A DNA stretch of 14,185 nucleotides. Source: Treponema sp. GTDB lineage: Bacteria; Spirochaetota; Spirochaetia; Treponematales; Treponemataceae. The notes under the pieces are model-generated. The model was not told the origin of the DNA and ran no database searches. It worked only from the letters and a program-made list of their open reading frames with translations. Below, piece by piece: positions 5,809-13,279 of the stretch (position 1 is its first letter; every line of letters starts with the position of its first letter). A program made the position numbers and the translations under genes. Where the stretch lies: NCBI GenBank assembly GCA_023231445.1, contig JALNVF010000087.1:1-14185 (forward strand). Direction: 5' to 3'.

Positions 5809-7563
5809 ATGATGATAAAAAAACTTATGGAGAGTATCCGGGAGTATAAAAAAGATTCAATTCTTGCACCTGTATACGTCGTATTCGAATCGGTACTGGA
5901 AGTTATAATTCCGACGCTTATGGCTTACCTTATCGATTACGGAATTTACAAAAAAGACATGAGTGTCGTATATAAGCTCGGCATTGTACTGATTGTCTGT
6001 GCGGGACTATCGCTGCTCAGCGGATTTCTTGCAGGACGGAGTGCGTCGATTGCAGCGGCAGGTTTTGCAAAAAATCTGCGCCATGATATGTATTACGCCG
6101 TCCAGGATTTCTCGTTTTCGAATATCGACCGGTTTTCCACGGCAAGTATCGTGACCAGACTCACGACCGACGTAACGAATGTGCAGAACGCTTATATGAT
6201 GATACTGCGTGCGGCATTCCGGAGCCCGTTCATCATGATCTTTGCGCTTATCATGGCGTTCAGAATCGATGCCGGTATCGCGTTCATTTTCCTTATTATT
6301 ATTCCTGTTCTCGGATTCGGCCTTATTTTCATCGCTTCGTACGTACATCCCGTTTTCAAACGGGTATTCAGAACGTACGACAAACTGAACAATGTCGTTC
6401 AGGAAAATCTGAGGGGAATGCGCGTTGTAAAATCTTTTACCAGAGAAGGACATGAAGAAAAAAAATTCGGCGCTATCTCTGAATGGATTTATAAAGATTT
6501 TTCAAAAGCAGAAAAGATACTTGCCTTCAACGCACCGCTCATGCAGTTCTGCGTCTATGCGGCAATGATTCTTATTTCATGGCTCAGTGCAAAAGCAATC
6601 GTCGCTTCCAATAACAATCCTGCGGCAGGACTTTCGACAGGAGACCTTATGGGCCTTATCACCTACACTATGCAGATTCTGATGAGCCTTATGATGCTTT
6701 CCATGGTGTTCGTAATGATTATCGTTTCCCGTGCATCGATGGAGCGTATTGTTGAAGTGCTGAATGAAAAAAGCGATCTTGAAAACGGTGCGGATCCGGT
6801 ACATTCGGTAAAAGACGGTTCGGTAACATTCGAAAACGTCACGTTCGCGTATGCCCGCAAGGCTGACAAACCGGTACTTCAGAATATATCGGTTTCCATC
6901 GGAGCCGGACAGACAGTTGGTATTCTGGGCGGTACGGGTTCTTCTAAATCAAGTTTCGTGCAGCTTATCCCCCGCCTGTATGATGTCATTGACGGAAAAA
7001 TCACCGTCGGAGGCACAGACGTACGAAAATACGACATAGAGTCGCTCAGGAATCAGGTTGCTATGGTTCTTCAAAAGAACGTCCTGTTCTCGGGCACGAT
7101 CAAAGATAATCTGCGCTGGGGTAATGAAAACGCAACAGACGAAGAAATGGTTGAAGCATGCAGAGCCGCACAGGCAGACAGTTTCATACAGGAATTTCCC
7201 GACAAATACGATACGTATATTGAACAGGGCGGCACAAATGTTTCCGGAGGCCAGAAACAGCGCCTCTGCATCGCACGTGCACTTCTGAAAAAACCGAAAA
7301 TACTTATTCTTGACGATTCAACGAGCGCAGTCGACACTAAAACCGACTCCCTCATCAGGGAGGCATTCAAAGAACGGCTCCCTGAAACGACAAAAATAAT
7401 CATTGCCCAGCGCGTCACGTCAGTTCAGGATGCCGATAAAATCATCATTATGGACGACGGAAAAATAAGCGCGGAGGGAACGCACGAGGAGCTGCTCAAA
7501 ACAAGCAGTATTTACCGGGAAGTCTACGAATCTCAGAATAAAGGAAAGGCTGTCAATGAATAA
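5809..7563 (+). CDS. Heterodimeric ABC exporter, half-transporter with the degenerate nucleotide site
   Basis: This is a 584-residue inner-membrane half-exporter: six transmembrane helices in residues 15-310, then a nucleotide-binding domain from about 335. The Walker A motif is GGTGSSKS (374-381), with serine in place of the usual glycine before lysine. The signature is canonical VSGGQ (478-482). After Walker B, ILILDD has aspartate (D503) where the catalytic glutamate belongs, and the switch histidine is glutamine (AQR, Q534). These changes mark the degenerate ATP site of an asymmetric exporter, completed by the partner encoded next. It overlaps that gene by eight bases. Two tandem ATGs (5809, 5812) are possible starts; 5812 gives the better spacing to AGGAG at 5801-5805. 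The MarR gene upstream suggests drug or metabolite efflux, but the substrate is unknown. Confidence 0.93.
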   Translation: MMIKKLMESIREYKKDSILAPVYVVFESVLEVIIPTLMAYLIDYGIYKKDMSVVYKLGIVLIVCAGLSLLSGFLAGRSASIAAAGFAKNLRHDMYYAVQDFSFSNIDRFSTASIVTRLTTDVTNVQNAYMMILRAAFRSPFIMIFALIMAFRIDAGIAFIFLIIIPVLGFGLIFIASYVHPVFKRVFRTYDKLNNVVQENLRGMRVVKSFTREGHEEKKFGAISEWIYKDFSKAEKILAFNAPLMQFCVYAAMILISWLSAKAIVASNNNPAAGLSTGDLMGLITYTMQILMSLMMLSMVFVMIIVSRASMERIVEVLNEKSDLENGADPVHSVKDGSVTFENVTFAYARKADKPVLQNISVSIGAGQTVGILGGTGSSKSSFVQLIPRLYDVIDGKITVGGTDVRKYDIESLRNQVAMVLQKNVLFSGTIKDNLRWGNENATDEEMVEACRAAQADSFIQEFPDKYDTYIEQGGTNVSGGQKQRLCIARALLKKPKILILDDSTSAVDTKTDSLIREAFKERLPETTKIIIAQRVTSVQDADKIIIMDDGKISAEGTHEELLKTSSIYREVYESQNKGKAVNE

Positions 7564-9496
7564 CATGAAAACGATACATACTGACGGAAAATTTCAGCCG
7601 TCCGGAAAACGTCCGGTACAGCGGTTTAAGCCGGGAACTATAAAAAGGCTCCTTTCATATATGGCCGAATACCGGCTGTACCTTGTTCTGGTCGTCATTT
7701 TTATCATTTTAAGCGCCGCAGCGAACGTATCTGCGTCGCTCTTTCTGCAGGTACTCATCGACAAATACATACTGCCGCTGCTGGGAAAGGTGGATCCCGA
7801 TTTTTCAAGCCTGCTCAAAGTCCTTACGCTCATGGGCAGCGTATATCTGGGAGGTGTACTTGCGACACTGCTGTATAACAGGATTATGGTCGTTATAGCG
7901 GAAGGGACGCAGAAAAAAATAAGGGACAAAATGTTCACGCACATGCAGTCGCTGCCGGTAAAATTCTTCGATACGCACAGTCACGGTGACGTCATGAGTT
8001 ATTATACGAACGACACCGACACTCTCCGCCAGATGCTGTCGCAGAGTTTACCGCAGATGTTTTCTTCGGTTATAACTATTATAACGGTATTTCTTTCCAT
8101 GCTGTATCTGAGCCTTGTACTGACGGCATTCGTCGTTGTCTTTACATTCATTCTTATGAAAGTCATAAAGTTCCTTGTCGGAAAAAGCGGCGGACATTTT
8201 ATGGAACAGCAGAAAGCGATTGCAGAAGTGGACGGTTATATAGAAGAAATGATTAACGGCCAGAAAGTCGTGAAAGTATTCTGTCATGAAGAAAAGGCAG
8301 AAGAAACATTCGATGAAAAAAATGAAAAACTCTGCCGCAGTTCTACAAAAGCGAATATCTACGGAAACGTTACCATGCCGGTCGTAAACAACATGGGATA
8401 TCTTCTGTATGTTCTGCTCGCCATGCTCGGCGGAGCAGCAGGCATAGCCGGAGTCCGTAATCTGAGTCTTACCGGGGTAAGTGTACTCTCGCTCGGAACT
8501 ATCGTTTCGTTCCTTACGCTGTCAAGAAGCTTCATAATGCCGATCGGACAGGTCTCAATGCAGTTCAACATGGTTGTTATGGCGCTCGCAGGTGCATCCC
8601 GCATATTCGATTTCCTCGATGAAGAAAGTGAGAAGGACGAGGGATACGTATCGCTTGTCAATGCGAAAACGGAAAACGGAAAACTTACGGAATGCAGTGA
8701 GCGTACGGAAATGTGGGCGTGGAAACATCCTCACCAGGACGGATCCCTCTCTTACACAAAACTTGCGGGAAAAATAGTTTTTGACGATGTCGACTTCGGC
8801 TACGAAGACGATGAACTTGTCCTGCATAATATAACGCTTCAGGCAGAACCGGGACAGAAAGTTGCACTTGTCGGTGCAACGGGAGCCGGAAAAACAACGA
8901 TTACGAATCTTATAAACAGATTTTACGATATTGCGGACGGAAAGATCAGGTACGACGACATCAACATCAATAAAATCAAAAAGCCGGATCTGCGCAGGTC
9001 TCTCGGCGTTGTCCTGCAGGACGTAAACCTTTTCACCGGAACTGTCATGGACAACATCAGATACGGAAAACTTGACGCGACCGACGACGAATGCATTGCT
9101 GCGGCAAAACTTGCAAATGCGGACAATTTTATCCGCATGCTGCCGGACGGATACAATACCATCCTTGAGGGAGACGGCAGCGGCCTTTCACAGGGACAGC
9201 GGCAGCTCATTTCTATTGCACGAGCTGCAGTCGCAGATCCGCCGGTCATGATTCTTGACGAAGCAACATCGTCGATCGACACACGTACGGAAGCCATCGT
9301 GCAGAAAGGAATGGATGCGCTTATGAGCGGACGAACAGTATTCGTCATAGCGCACCGGCTTTCCACCGTCAGGAATTCCGACATCATTATGGTTCTCGAA
9401 CACGGACATATTATTGAACGGGGAAGCCATGACGAGCTGATTGCCCGGAAAGGCAAATACTACCAGCTGTACACAGGTGCCTTTGAACTGGAGTAA
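7556..9496 (+). CDS. Heterodimeric ABC exporter, half-transporter with the catalytic Walker site
   Basis: This is the 646-residue partner of the preceding half-transporter. A soluble N-terminus of about 35 residues is followed by six membrane helices (about 40-345). Residues 355-405 are an extra linker (EGYVSLVNAKTENG and MWAWKHPH) seen in this exporter subgroup, which explains the added length. The nucleotide-binding domain has intact Walker A GATGAGKT (440-447), Walker B with catalytic glutamate (VMILDEATS, E569) and switch histidine (IAHRLSTV, H600). The signature is altered to LSQGQ (544-548). Its Walker motifs therefore pair with the partner's good VSGGQ to make one working ATP site, while LSQGQ faces the partner's degenerate site. 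The start overlaps the upstream stop by eight bases, with AAGGAAAGG at 7541-7549 as ribosome binding site. Confidence 0.93.
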   Translation: MNNMKTIHTDGKFQPSGKRPVQRFKPGTIKRLLSYMAEYRLYLVLVVIFIILSAAANVSASLFLQVLIDKYILPLLGKVDPDFSSLLKVLTLMGSVYLGGVLATLLYNRIMVVIAEGTQKKIRDKMFTHMQSLPVKFFDTHSHGDVMSYYTNDTDTLRQMLSQSLPQMFSSVITIITVFLSMLYLSLVLTAFVVVFTFILMKVIKFLVGKSGGHFMEQQKAIAEVDGYIEEMINGQKVVKVFCHEEKAEETFDEKNEKLCRSSTKANIYGNVTMPVVNNMGYLLYVLLAMLGGAAGIAGVRNLSLTGVSVLSLGTIVSFLTLSRSFIMPIGQVSMQFNMVVMALAGASRIFDFLDEESEKDEGYVSLVNAKTENGKLTECSERTEMWAWKHPHQDGSLSYTKLAGKIVFDDVDFGYEDDELVLHNITLQAEPGQKVALVGATGAGKTTITNLINRFYDIADGKIRYDDININKIKKPDLRRSLGVVLQDVNLFTGTVMDNIRYGKLDATDDECIAAAKLANADNFIRMLPDGYNTILEGDGSGLSQGQRQLISIARAAVADPPVMILDEATSSIDTRTEAIVQKGMDALMSGRTVFVIAHRLSTVRNSDIIMVLEHGHIIERGSHDELIARKGKYYQLYTGAFELE

Positions 9497-9506
9497 AAAA
9501 CGGTTA

Positions 9507-9538
9507 CCAGATCAGGGCAGACAAATACCCCGGTCTGG
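9507..9538 (+). terminator. Strong hairpin between the exporter and diguanylate cyclase genes
   Basis: CCAGATC (9507-9513) pairs with GGTCTGG (9532-9538), including one G-T pair. After a bulged A, GGG (9515-9517) pairs with CCC (9529-9531), leaving an 11-base loop. It starts 10 bases after the exporter stop, as a terminator should, but no T-run follows. It overlaps the proposed promoter of the next gene. Confidence 0.45.
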
Positions 9539-9546
9539 GATATACT
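9518..9546 (+). promoter_or_regulatory. Possible leaderless promoter of the diguanylate cyclase gene
   Basis: CAGACA (9518-9523) and TATACT (9541-9546) are separated by 17 bases. The usual seven-base distance from the -10 box places the transcription start at about 9553, next to the ATG at 9554. No ribosome binding site is visible close to this ATG; the nearest purine run is GGGA at 9537-9540. Confidence 0.45.
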
Positions 9547-9553
9547 TACTATA

Positions 9554-11122
9554 ATGCAGTATGTTTTATCAGTCTCTCTTTTTTTCATTGCAGCTTTTCT
9601 TATTATAATTTCGGTGTATGCAATACGAGTGCAGCCTTTATCACAGGTTGCACTCTCTCTTTCAGTTTTTATGTTTGCACTAGCGGTGTATGCTGCAGGT
9701 TATGCCGGTGAACTGCTTTCATCAAAACTTACCTGGATGCGTTTCTGGAACACGGTGCAGTACTTAGGTATATCGTTCATTCCTTTTTTATGGATTACAT
9801 TTACAGCGCTCTATACTAATGCATCTTTTATCCGGATAAAATTCGTCAGGCTGCTTCTTCCGGTTTTATCGTGTATCACGCTGTTCGGAGCGCTGACAGA
9901 CCCGTGTTTACATCTAAAATACGAATCTGTACATATCGGTATGGATCCGGGGTTTCCCGTCCTTGCTTTTTCAAAAGGTCCCATTTACTATTTTCAGGTT
10001 ATCTATATGCTGATTTCACTGATATCCGGAATCGTACTGCTTGTTCATACGCTTTCTGCAGCAGGACGATCATTCAGAAAAGCTATACTGCTTATGTCTG
10101 TTGGTTCTATTCTGCCGGTCATTGATTACATACTGTATCTCATGAACATCAGATTTTCCGGGATAGATACCATCCCTTTCAGTATGTTTTTTTCGGTGAT
10201 ATGCTGCGGAATGGCGATTTTTTCTGAAAAGCTCCTTGATGCTGTTCCCGTTGCCCGTTCACTCGTATTCGAAATGATGTCAGACGCCGTTATCGTCGTC
10301 AGCTGCAGAAACAAAACGGCCGATTACAACAAAGCAGCAGGCCGGCTTTTTCCTGATATTGTTAACGGTATAAATCCCATTCCGGCGTTGTGTAAAACAG
10401 ACGAAATACCGGAAAATGGCGAATTCAGAAAAGATATACTCTGTGACGGAGAAGTCCGTACATTTATCTGTCACGTTACCGATATACCGGCAGCACCCGG
10501 AAGACACGAACTGCAGGGCAGAATATTTCTTTTTAAGGATATTACCGACACAGCACGACTGCTCAAAAAAATGGAAGACCTTGCCACCATAGATCCGCTT
10601 ACCAGACTGTATAACCGCCGTTATTTTATGGAACAGGCAGAAATAATAATATCGGGACTAAAAAAGACGACTGGTTCATTATCGTTTATTATTGCAGACC
10701 TTGATCTGTTCAAACAAATAAACGATACACGAGGACATCTGGCCGGCGATGCCGCAATACAGGCTGCAGCAGCAGTATTTATAGACATAATAAAACCGCC
10801 GGCCATAGCAGCACGTTTCGGAGGAGAAGAATTTATCTGTCTGCTTCCCGATGTAAATGCCGCAGCAGCTTTTACTATTGCCGAACGGATTCGAGAAAAA
10901 ATAGCACAGATTCCTTATCCCCCCGGAAACAGGAATAAGGATTTAGTAATTACTGACAAAACCGGTACTTCTAAAAAAATACCGTACCTGACGGCAAGCT
11001 TCGGGGTCTCATCTGTTGAAAAAGCTTTCGACGAACAGACAATAACACGGCTTGTTTCCTGTGCTGATAAAGCACTGTATAAGTCAAAAGACTCGGGCCG
11101 CAACTGTACTACAATCGGCTAG
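9554..11122 (+). CDS. Membrane-bound diguanylate cyclase: 7TM sensor, PAS-like region, GGDEF domain
   Basis: This protein makes cyclic di-GMP from two GTP at the membrane in response to an unknown signal. Residues 1-225 contain about seven hydrophobic helices in the pattern of the histidine-kinase N-terminal 7TM domain. Residues 232-335 resemble a PAS domain (SDAVIVVS near 243, FLFKDITD near 325). The GGDEF domain runs from 340 to 520: DPLTRLYNRRYF (347-358), metal-binding ADLDLFKQIND (381-391), RFGGEEF (421-427) and ASFGVSS (481-487). All catalytic elements are present, so it should be active. The product-inhibition RxxD site is absent (KPPA where RxxD belongs). An insertion of about 20 residues (457-477) precedes the penultimate strand. 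There is no EAL domain. It converges on the PhzF-like gene with seven bases between the stops. Confidence 0.9.
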   Translation: MQYVLSVSLFFIAAFLIIISVYAIRVQPLSQVALSLSVFMFALAVYAAGYAGELLSSKLTWMRFWNTVQYLGISFIPFLWITFTALYTNASFIRIKFVRLLLPVLSCITLFGALTDPCLHLKYESVHIGMDPGFPVLAFSKGPIYYFQVIYMLISLISGIVLLVHTLSAAGRSFRKAILLMSVGSILPVIDYILYLMNIRFSGIDTIPFSMFFSVICCGMAIFSEKLLDAVPVARSLVFEMMSDAVIVVSCRNKTADYNKAAGRLFPDIVNGINPIPALCKTDEIPENGEFRKDILCDGEVRTFICHVTDIPAAPGRHELQGRIFLFKDITDTARLLKKMEDLATIDPLTRLYNRRYFMEQAEIIISGLKKTTGSLSFIIADLDLFKQINDTRGHLAGDAAIQAAAAVFIDIIKPPAIAARFGGEEFICLLPDVNAAAAFTIAERIREKIAQIPYPPGNRNKDLVITDKTGTSKKIPYLTASFGVSSVEKAFDEQTITRLVSCADKALYKSKDSGRNCTTIG

Positions 11123-11129
11123 CACAAAT

Positions 11130-11924
11130 TTATATATCAACCTCTATCAAACCTTTACTGTATAAACGCGCATTTCCGGCAACGGAAACTCTATCCTTCT
11201 GTCCGTTCTCACAATATAAAATGCCGCTGCGTTGTGATGCCTGCAGAGCGGTCATTCTCTGTTTTCCAAGCCGTTCACTCCAGAAAGGAATCAGAGAACA
11301 ATGAGCCGAACCAGTCACCGGATCTTCAGAAATTGACGCCTGCGGTGTAAAGAACCGTGATATAAAATCAAACGACTGTGCTTTCGCCGTTACGCACACA
11401 CCTCCGGGGCCGAGATTAATTCTGTCGAACAGGATTCTGTTGACAATCAGATTAGGTATGTCGGATTCTGACTTATAGAGCAGTACATAATCTCTGGATT
11501 TGTACACTGCAACAGGTTTTATACTGAGTGATTCATAAATCTCTTCAGGCAGTTCAGCGGGTACAGGAATCCGTTTAGGAAAGTCCATGGATATAAGCTC
11601 ACCGTCGAATGTTACCGTAAGACTGCCTGATGCCGATTCAAAAAGAATATTCTCACATCCGGGATCAATAAATTTCTTTATGATATATGCGGAAGCAAGT
11701 GTAGCATGACCACACAGATCCATTTCGATATCAGGCGTAAACCACCTTATACTATAATTATTTCCGGCCTTTCTTATAAATGCAGTTTCAGCAAGTCCGT
11801 TCTCTCCTGCAATCCCCAGAAGAACTGAATCAGGCAGTTCTTCTTTTAACAGACAGACCCCTGCAGGATTTCCCTTAAACTGTTCCGTTGTAAATGAATC
11901 AACATGATAATAATCAATCTGCAT
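11130..11924 (-). CDS. PhzF family isomerase-like protein
   Basis: A 264-residue protein of the PhzF / diaminopimelate-epimerase-like fold with two similar lobes. Family landmarks are in order: HVDSF (7-11), KGNPAGV (17-23), the catalytic glutamate in GLAETAFI (E46), RWFTPDIEMDLCGHATLASAY (60-80, in two parts), and DPVTGSAHCSL (201-211) with conserved D201. This fits an isomerase or epimerase, but most members have unknown substrates and no phenazine genes are present here. I chose the ATG at 11924, because the family begins at the MQIDYYHVDSF segment and GGAG lies seven bases upstream (minus strand 11935-11932). A longer frame to 11984 adds 20 residues without family similarity. It is the last gene of a probable minus-strand operon, after a 71-base gap containing a hairpin. 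Confidence 0.9.
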   Translation of the reverse strand: MQIDYYHVDSFTTEQFKGNPAGVCLLKEELPDSVLLGIAGENGLAETAFIRKAGNNYSIRWFTPDIEMDLCGHATLASAYIIKKFIDPGCENILFESASGSLTVTFDGELISMDFPKRIPVPAELPEEIYESLSIKPVAVYKSRDYVLLYKSESDIPNLIVNRILFDRINLGPGGVCVTAKAQSFDFISRFFTPQASISEDPVTGSAHCSLIPFWSERLGKQRMTALQASQRSGILYCENGQKDRVSVAGNARLYSKGLIEVDI

Positions 11925-11964
11925 TAATATTCTCCATAAAATATTTAAAATCGGTCCGTTCAGC

Positions 11965-11990
11965 ACCGGATGTAGTCCGGACAATCCGGT
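11965..11990 (-). repeat. Inverted repeat between the TVP38-like and PhzF-like genes
   Basis: ACCGGAT (11965-11971) and ATCCGGT (11984-11990) are exact reverse complements, and a palindromic TCCGGA (11976-11981) sits between them, so three related TCCGG units are packed into 26 bases. In the minus-strand transcript it lies six bases after the TVP38-like stop and about 40 bases before the PhzF-like start. No T-run directly follows, so it is more likely an RNA-stability or processing hairpin, or a protein site, than a terminator. Confidence 0.5.
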
Positions 11991-11995
11991 ACAAA

Positions 11996-12706
11996 TTACT
12001 GATTCTTATGTTTTATTTTCTTTCCGATTGTCCTGCTGAAACTTATAAGCCTGTCCCGGTACAGAATCCCGAGTATACCGGTAACGGCAACTATGGCAAA
12101 AATAACGGTTGCACTTTTCCATTCTCCGTGACGTACCGTTGACCCGATAAAAGTCGAAAGGACAAGAGCCGGAATACGTGCAACCGATGAAATAACAAGA
12201 AAACGGGATGTTTTCATTTGTGTCGTCCCTGCAATGTAGGTAAGCATATCTTTCGGCATACCGGGAATCAGGAAGAGGATGAATACAGCTGATTCAAGTT
12301 TCCGGGAATCATTAAGAAAGGAAAAACGTTCTCTCTGCGTTCTGCTGAACAGCTTTTCTACAACAGGCATTCCTATTTTTTTTGACAGTGTAAACACAAT
12401 AAACGATGCAGCTATACTGCCGGCCAGACAGGTCAGAAGACCTCCGAAGCCACCGTAAAGTACTCCGGCAGCAACTTCTACAGGACCGCCGGGTATAAAA
12501 GCGGCAATAATCTGCAGCATCTGCAAAACAAAGACAATAAACCAGCCTGCTGCGCCCCGCGAAGAAATCCATGCCGCAAATTTCTCCCGGACGGCAGGAT
12601 CGGCCAGCTGTTTTATATAAGGATACGCAGCGATAGTAACAACAGTCATAACTGCAAAAAATATGATTATTCCGACAACAGGTTTGATAAAGTCGTTTTT
12701 TTTCAT
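11996..12706 (-). CDS. TVP38/TMEM64 family (VTT domain) membrane protein
   Basis: A 236-residue integral membrane protein of the VTT/DedA-related superfamily, whose members are linked to lipid scrambling and membrane homeostasis. Hydrophobic segments lie near 9-30, 53-108 (re-entrant region containing FIPGGPVEVAAGVLYGG, 70-86), 138-160 (FLIPGMPKDMLTYIAGTT), 168-190 and 200-216. The conserved glycine-rich loop, the IPGMPKD element and the ARIPA motif (176-180) are present. I chose ATG 12706, four bases after the upstream ACT gene stop. A TTG at 12751 would extend it by 15 polar residues inside that gene. No ribosome binding site precedes 12706, so translation is probably coupled to the ACT gene. 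Direction of transport and lipid preference are unknown. Confidence 0.88.
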   Translation of the reverse strand: MKKNDFIKPVVGIIIFFAVMTVVTIAAYPYIKQLADPAVREKFAAWISSRGAAGWFIVFVLQMLQIIAAFIPGGPVEVAAGVLYGGFGGLLTCLAGSIAASFIVFTLSKKIGMPVVEKLFSRTQRERFSFLNDSRKLESAVFILFLIPGMPKDMLTYIAGTTQMKTSRFLVISSVARIPALVLSTFIGSTVRHGEWKSATVIFAIVAVTGILGILYRDRLISFSRTIGKKIKHKNQ

Positions 12707-12710
12707 CTGG

Positions 12711-13142
12711 TTATTGTTTTGCTGCCGAGACAGAGGCCTCTGATGCTGCAAGCTCCTTCAGACATTTTACTGCCGACGCTGATTTTTCACTCTGCACAAA
12801 TATATGGTCATGATAATAGCCTGCAACGACATTGGCACTTATTCCATACGATGCCAGTGCCGAAGCAACAGCGGCTGTCAGACCTACCGCAGTAAGACTC
12901 GAGTATACATTAAGCGTAATTTTCTTAAACACAGATTCATAGGGGATTTCGTTTTCGTCAGCGTTTTTTTTCTTCAATATGAAAGTCTTCCCTTCAGCTT
13001 CTGTTATGACAGCCCATACATCTGATGCTGCGCTTTTCTGAACGCAGACAGCACTTGAACAGAATATATATTCTTCAGCGTCAATTTCAGGTTCCATTGA
13101 CTGCAGCAGAATTGAAAGATTCGATTCGCTTTTCATACCCAT
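12711..13142 (-). CDS. ACT domain protein (paired ACT_3/ACT_7 type)
   Basis: A 143-residue cytoplasmic protein made of two ACT-like halves, a small-ligand (often amino acid) binding fold. The first half has NLSILLQSMEPEIDAEEYIF and the second has NVYSSLTAVGLTAAVASALASYGISANVVAGYYHDHIFV, matching the compact stand-alone ACT proteins with DUF2241/ACT_3 and ACT_7 domains. No enzyme domain is attached, so a regulatory or ligand-sensing role is inferred. I chose ATG 13142 because GAGGT lies just upstream on the minus strand (13150-13146). A longer frame to 13187 has no ribosome binding site, and ATG 13136 is also possible. A C-terminal alanine-rich tail ends four bases before the TVP38-like start, indicating an operon. 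Confidence 0.85.
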   Translation of the reverse strand: MGMKSESNLSILLQSMEPEIDAEEYIFCSSAVCVQKSAASDVWAVITEAEGKTFILKKKNADENEIPYESVFKKITLNVYSSLTAVGLTAAVASALASYGISANVVAGYYHDHIFVQSEKSASAVKCLKELAASEASVSAAKQ

Positions 13143-13212
13143 AGTACCTCTTGTAACGGCATTTCCATTTATACTATATTTTCTCATTGATAAATATACT
13201 GATTTTTGAACA

Positions 13213-13240
13213 TTGTATCATGCAAAAACGGAGTTATACT
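13213..13240 (+). promoter_or_regulatory. Promoter of the pirin gene
   Basis: TATACT at 13235-13240 is a good -10 box. TTGTAT at 13213-13218 is a moderate -35 with 16-base spacing. Transcription would start near 13247, inside the inverted repeat described next. GGGGA at 13268-13272 is the ribosome binding site, seven bases before the ATG at 13280. Confidence 0.5.
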
Positions 13241-13265
13241 GAATAGTAGAAAAACTATTCAGTAT
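13236..13265 (+). promoter_or_regulatory. Perfect 12-base inverted repeat, operator-like, at the pirin promoter
   Basis: ATACTGAATAGT (13236-13247) and ACTATTCAGTAT (13254-13265) are exact reverse complements with six bases between. The left arm includes five bases of the -10 box, and the predicted transcription start is at its inner end, so a bound protein would block transcription. It ends 14 bases before the ATG. The repressor is not identified in the window. As RNA, only the right arm would be transcribed, which argues for a DNA site and against a leader hairpin. Confidence 0.65.
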
Positions 13266-13279
13266 GCGGGGAAATAGAT

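Noticed and set aside
11130..11924. Part of a phenazine biosynthesis cluster
   Set aside because: Only a PhzF-like protein is present; no other phenazine genes occur, and most PhzF-like proteins lie outside such clusters.
11924..11984. N-terminal extension of the PhzF-like protein
   Set aside because: The extra 20 residues read through the intergenic inverted repeat and lie upstream of the GGAG site, whereas the family begins at the downstream methionine.
13236..13265. Shared regulon between the pirin dyad and the MarR dyad, based on ACTATT in both
   Set aside because: The six-base match sits at different distances from the two dyad centres and the outer arms differ, so a common repressor is not supported.
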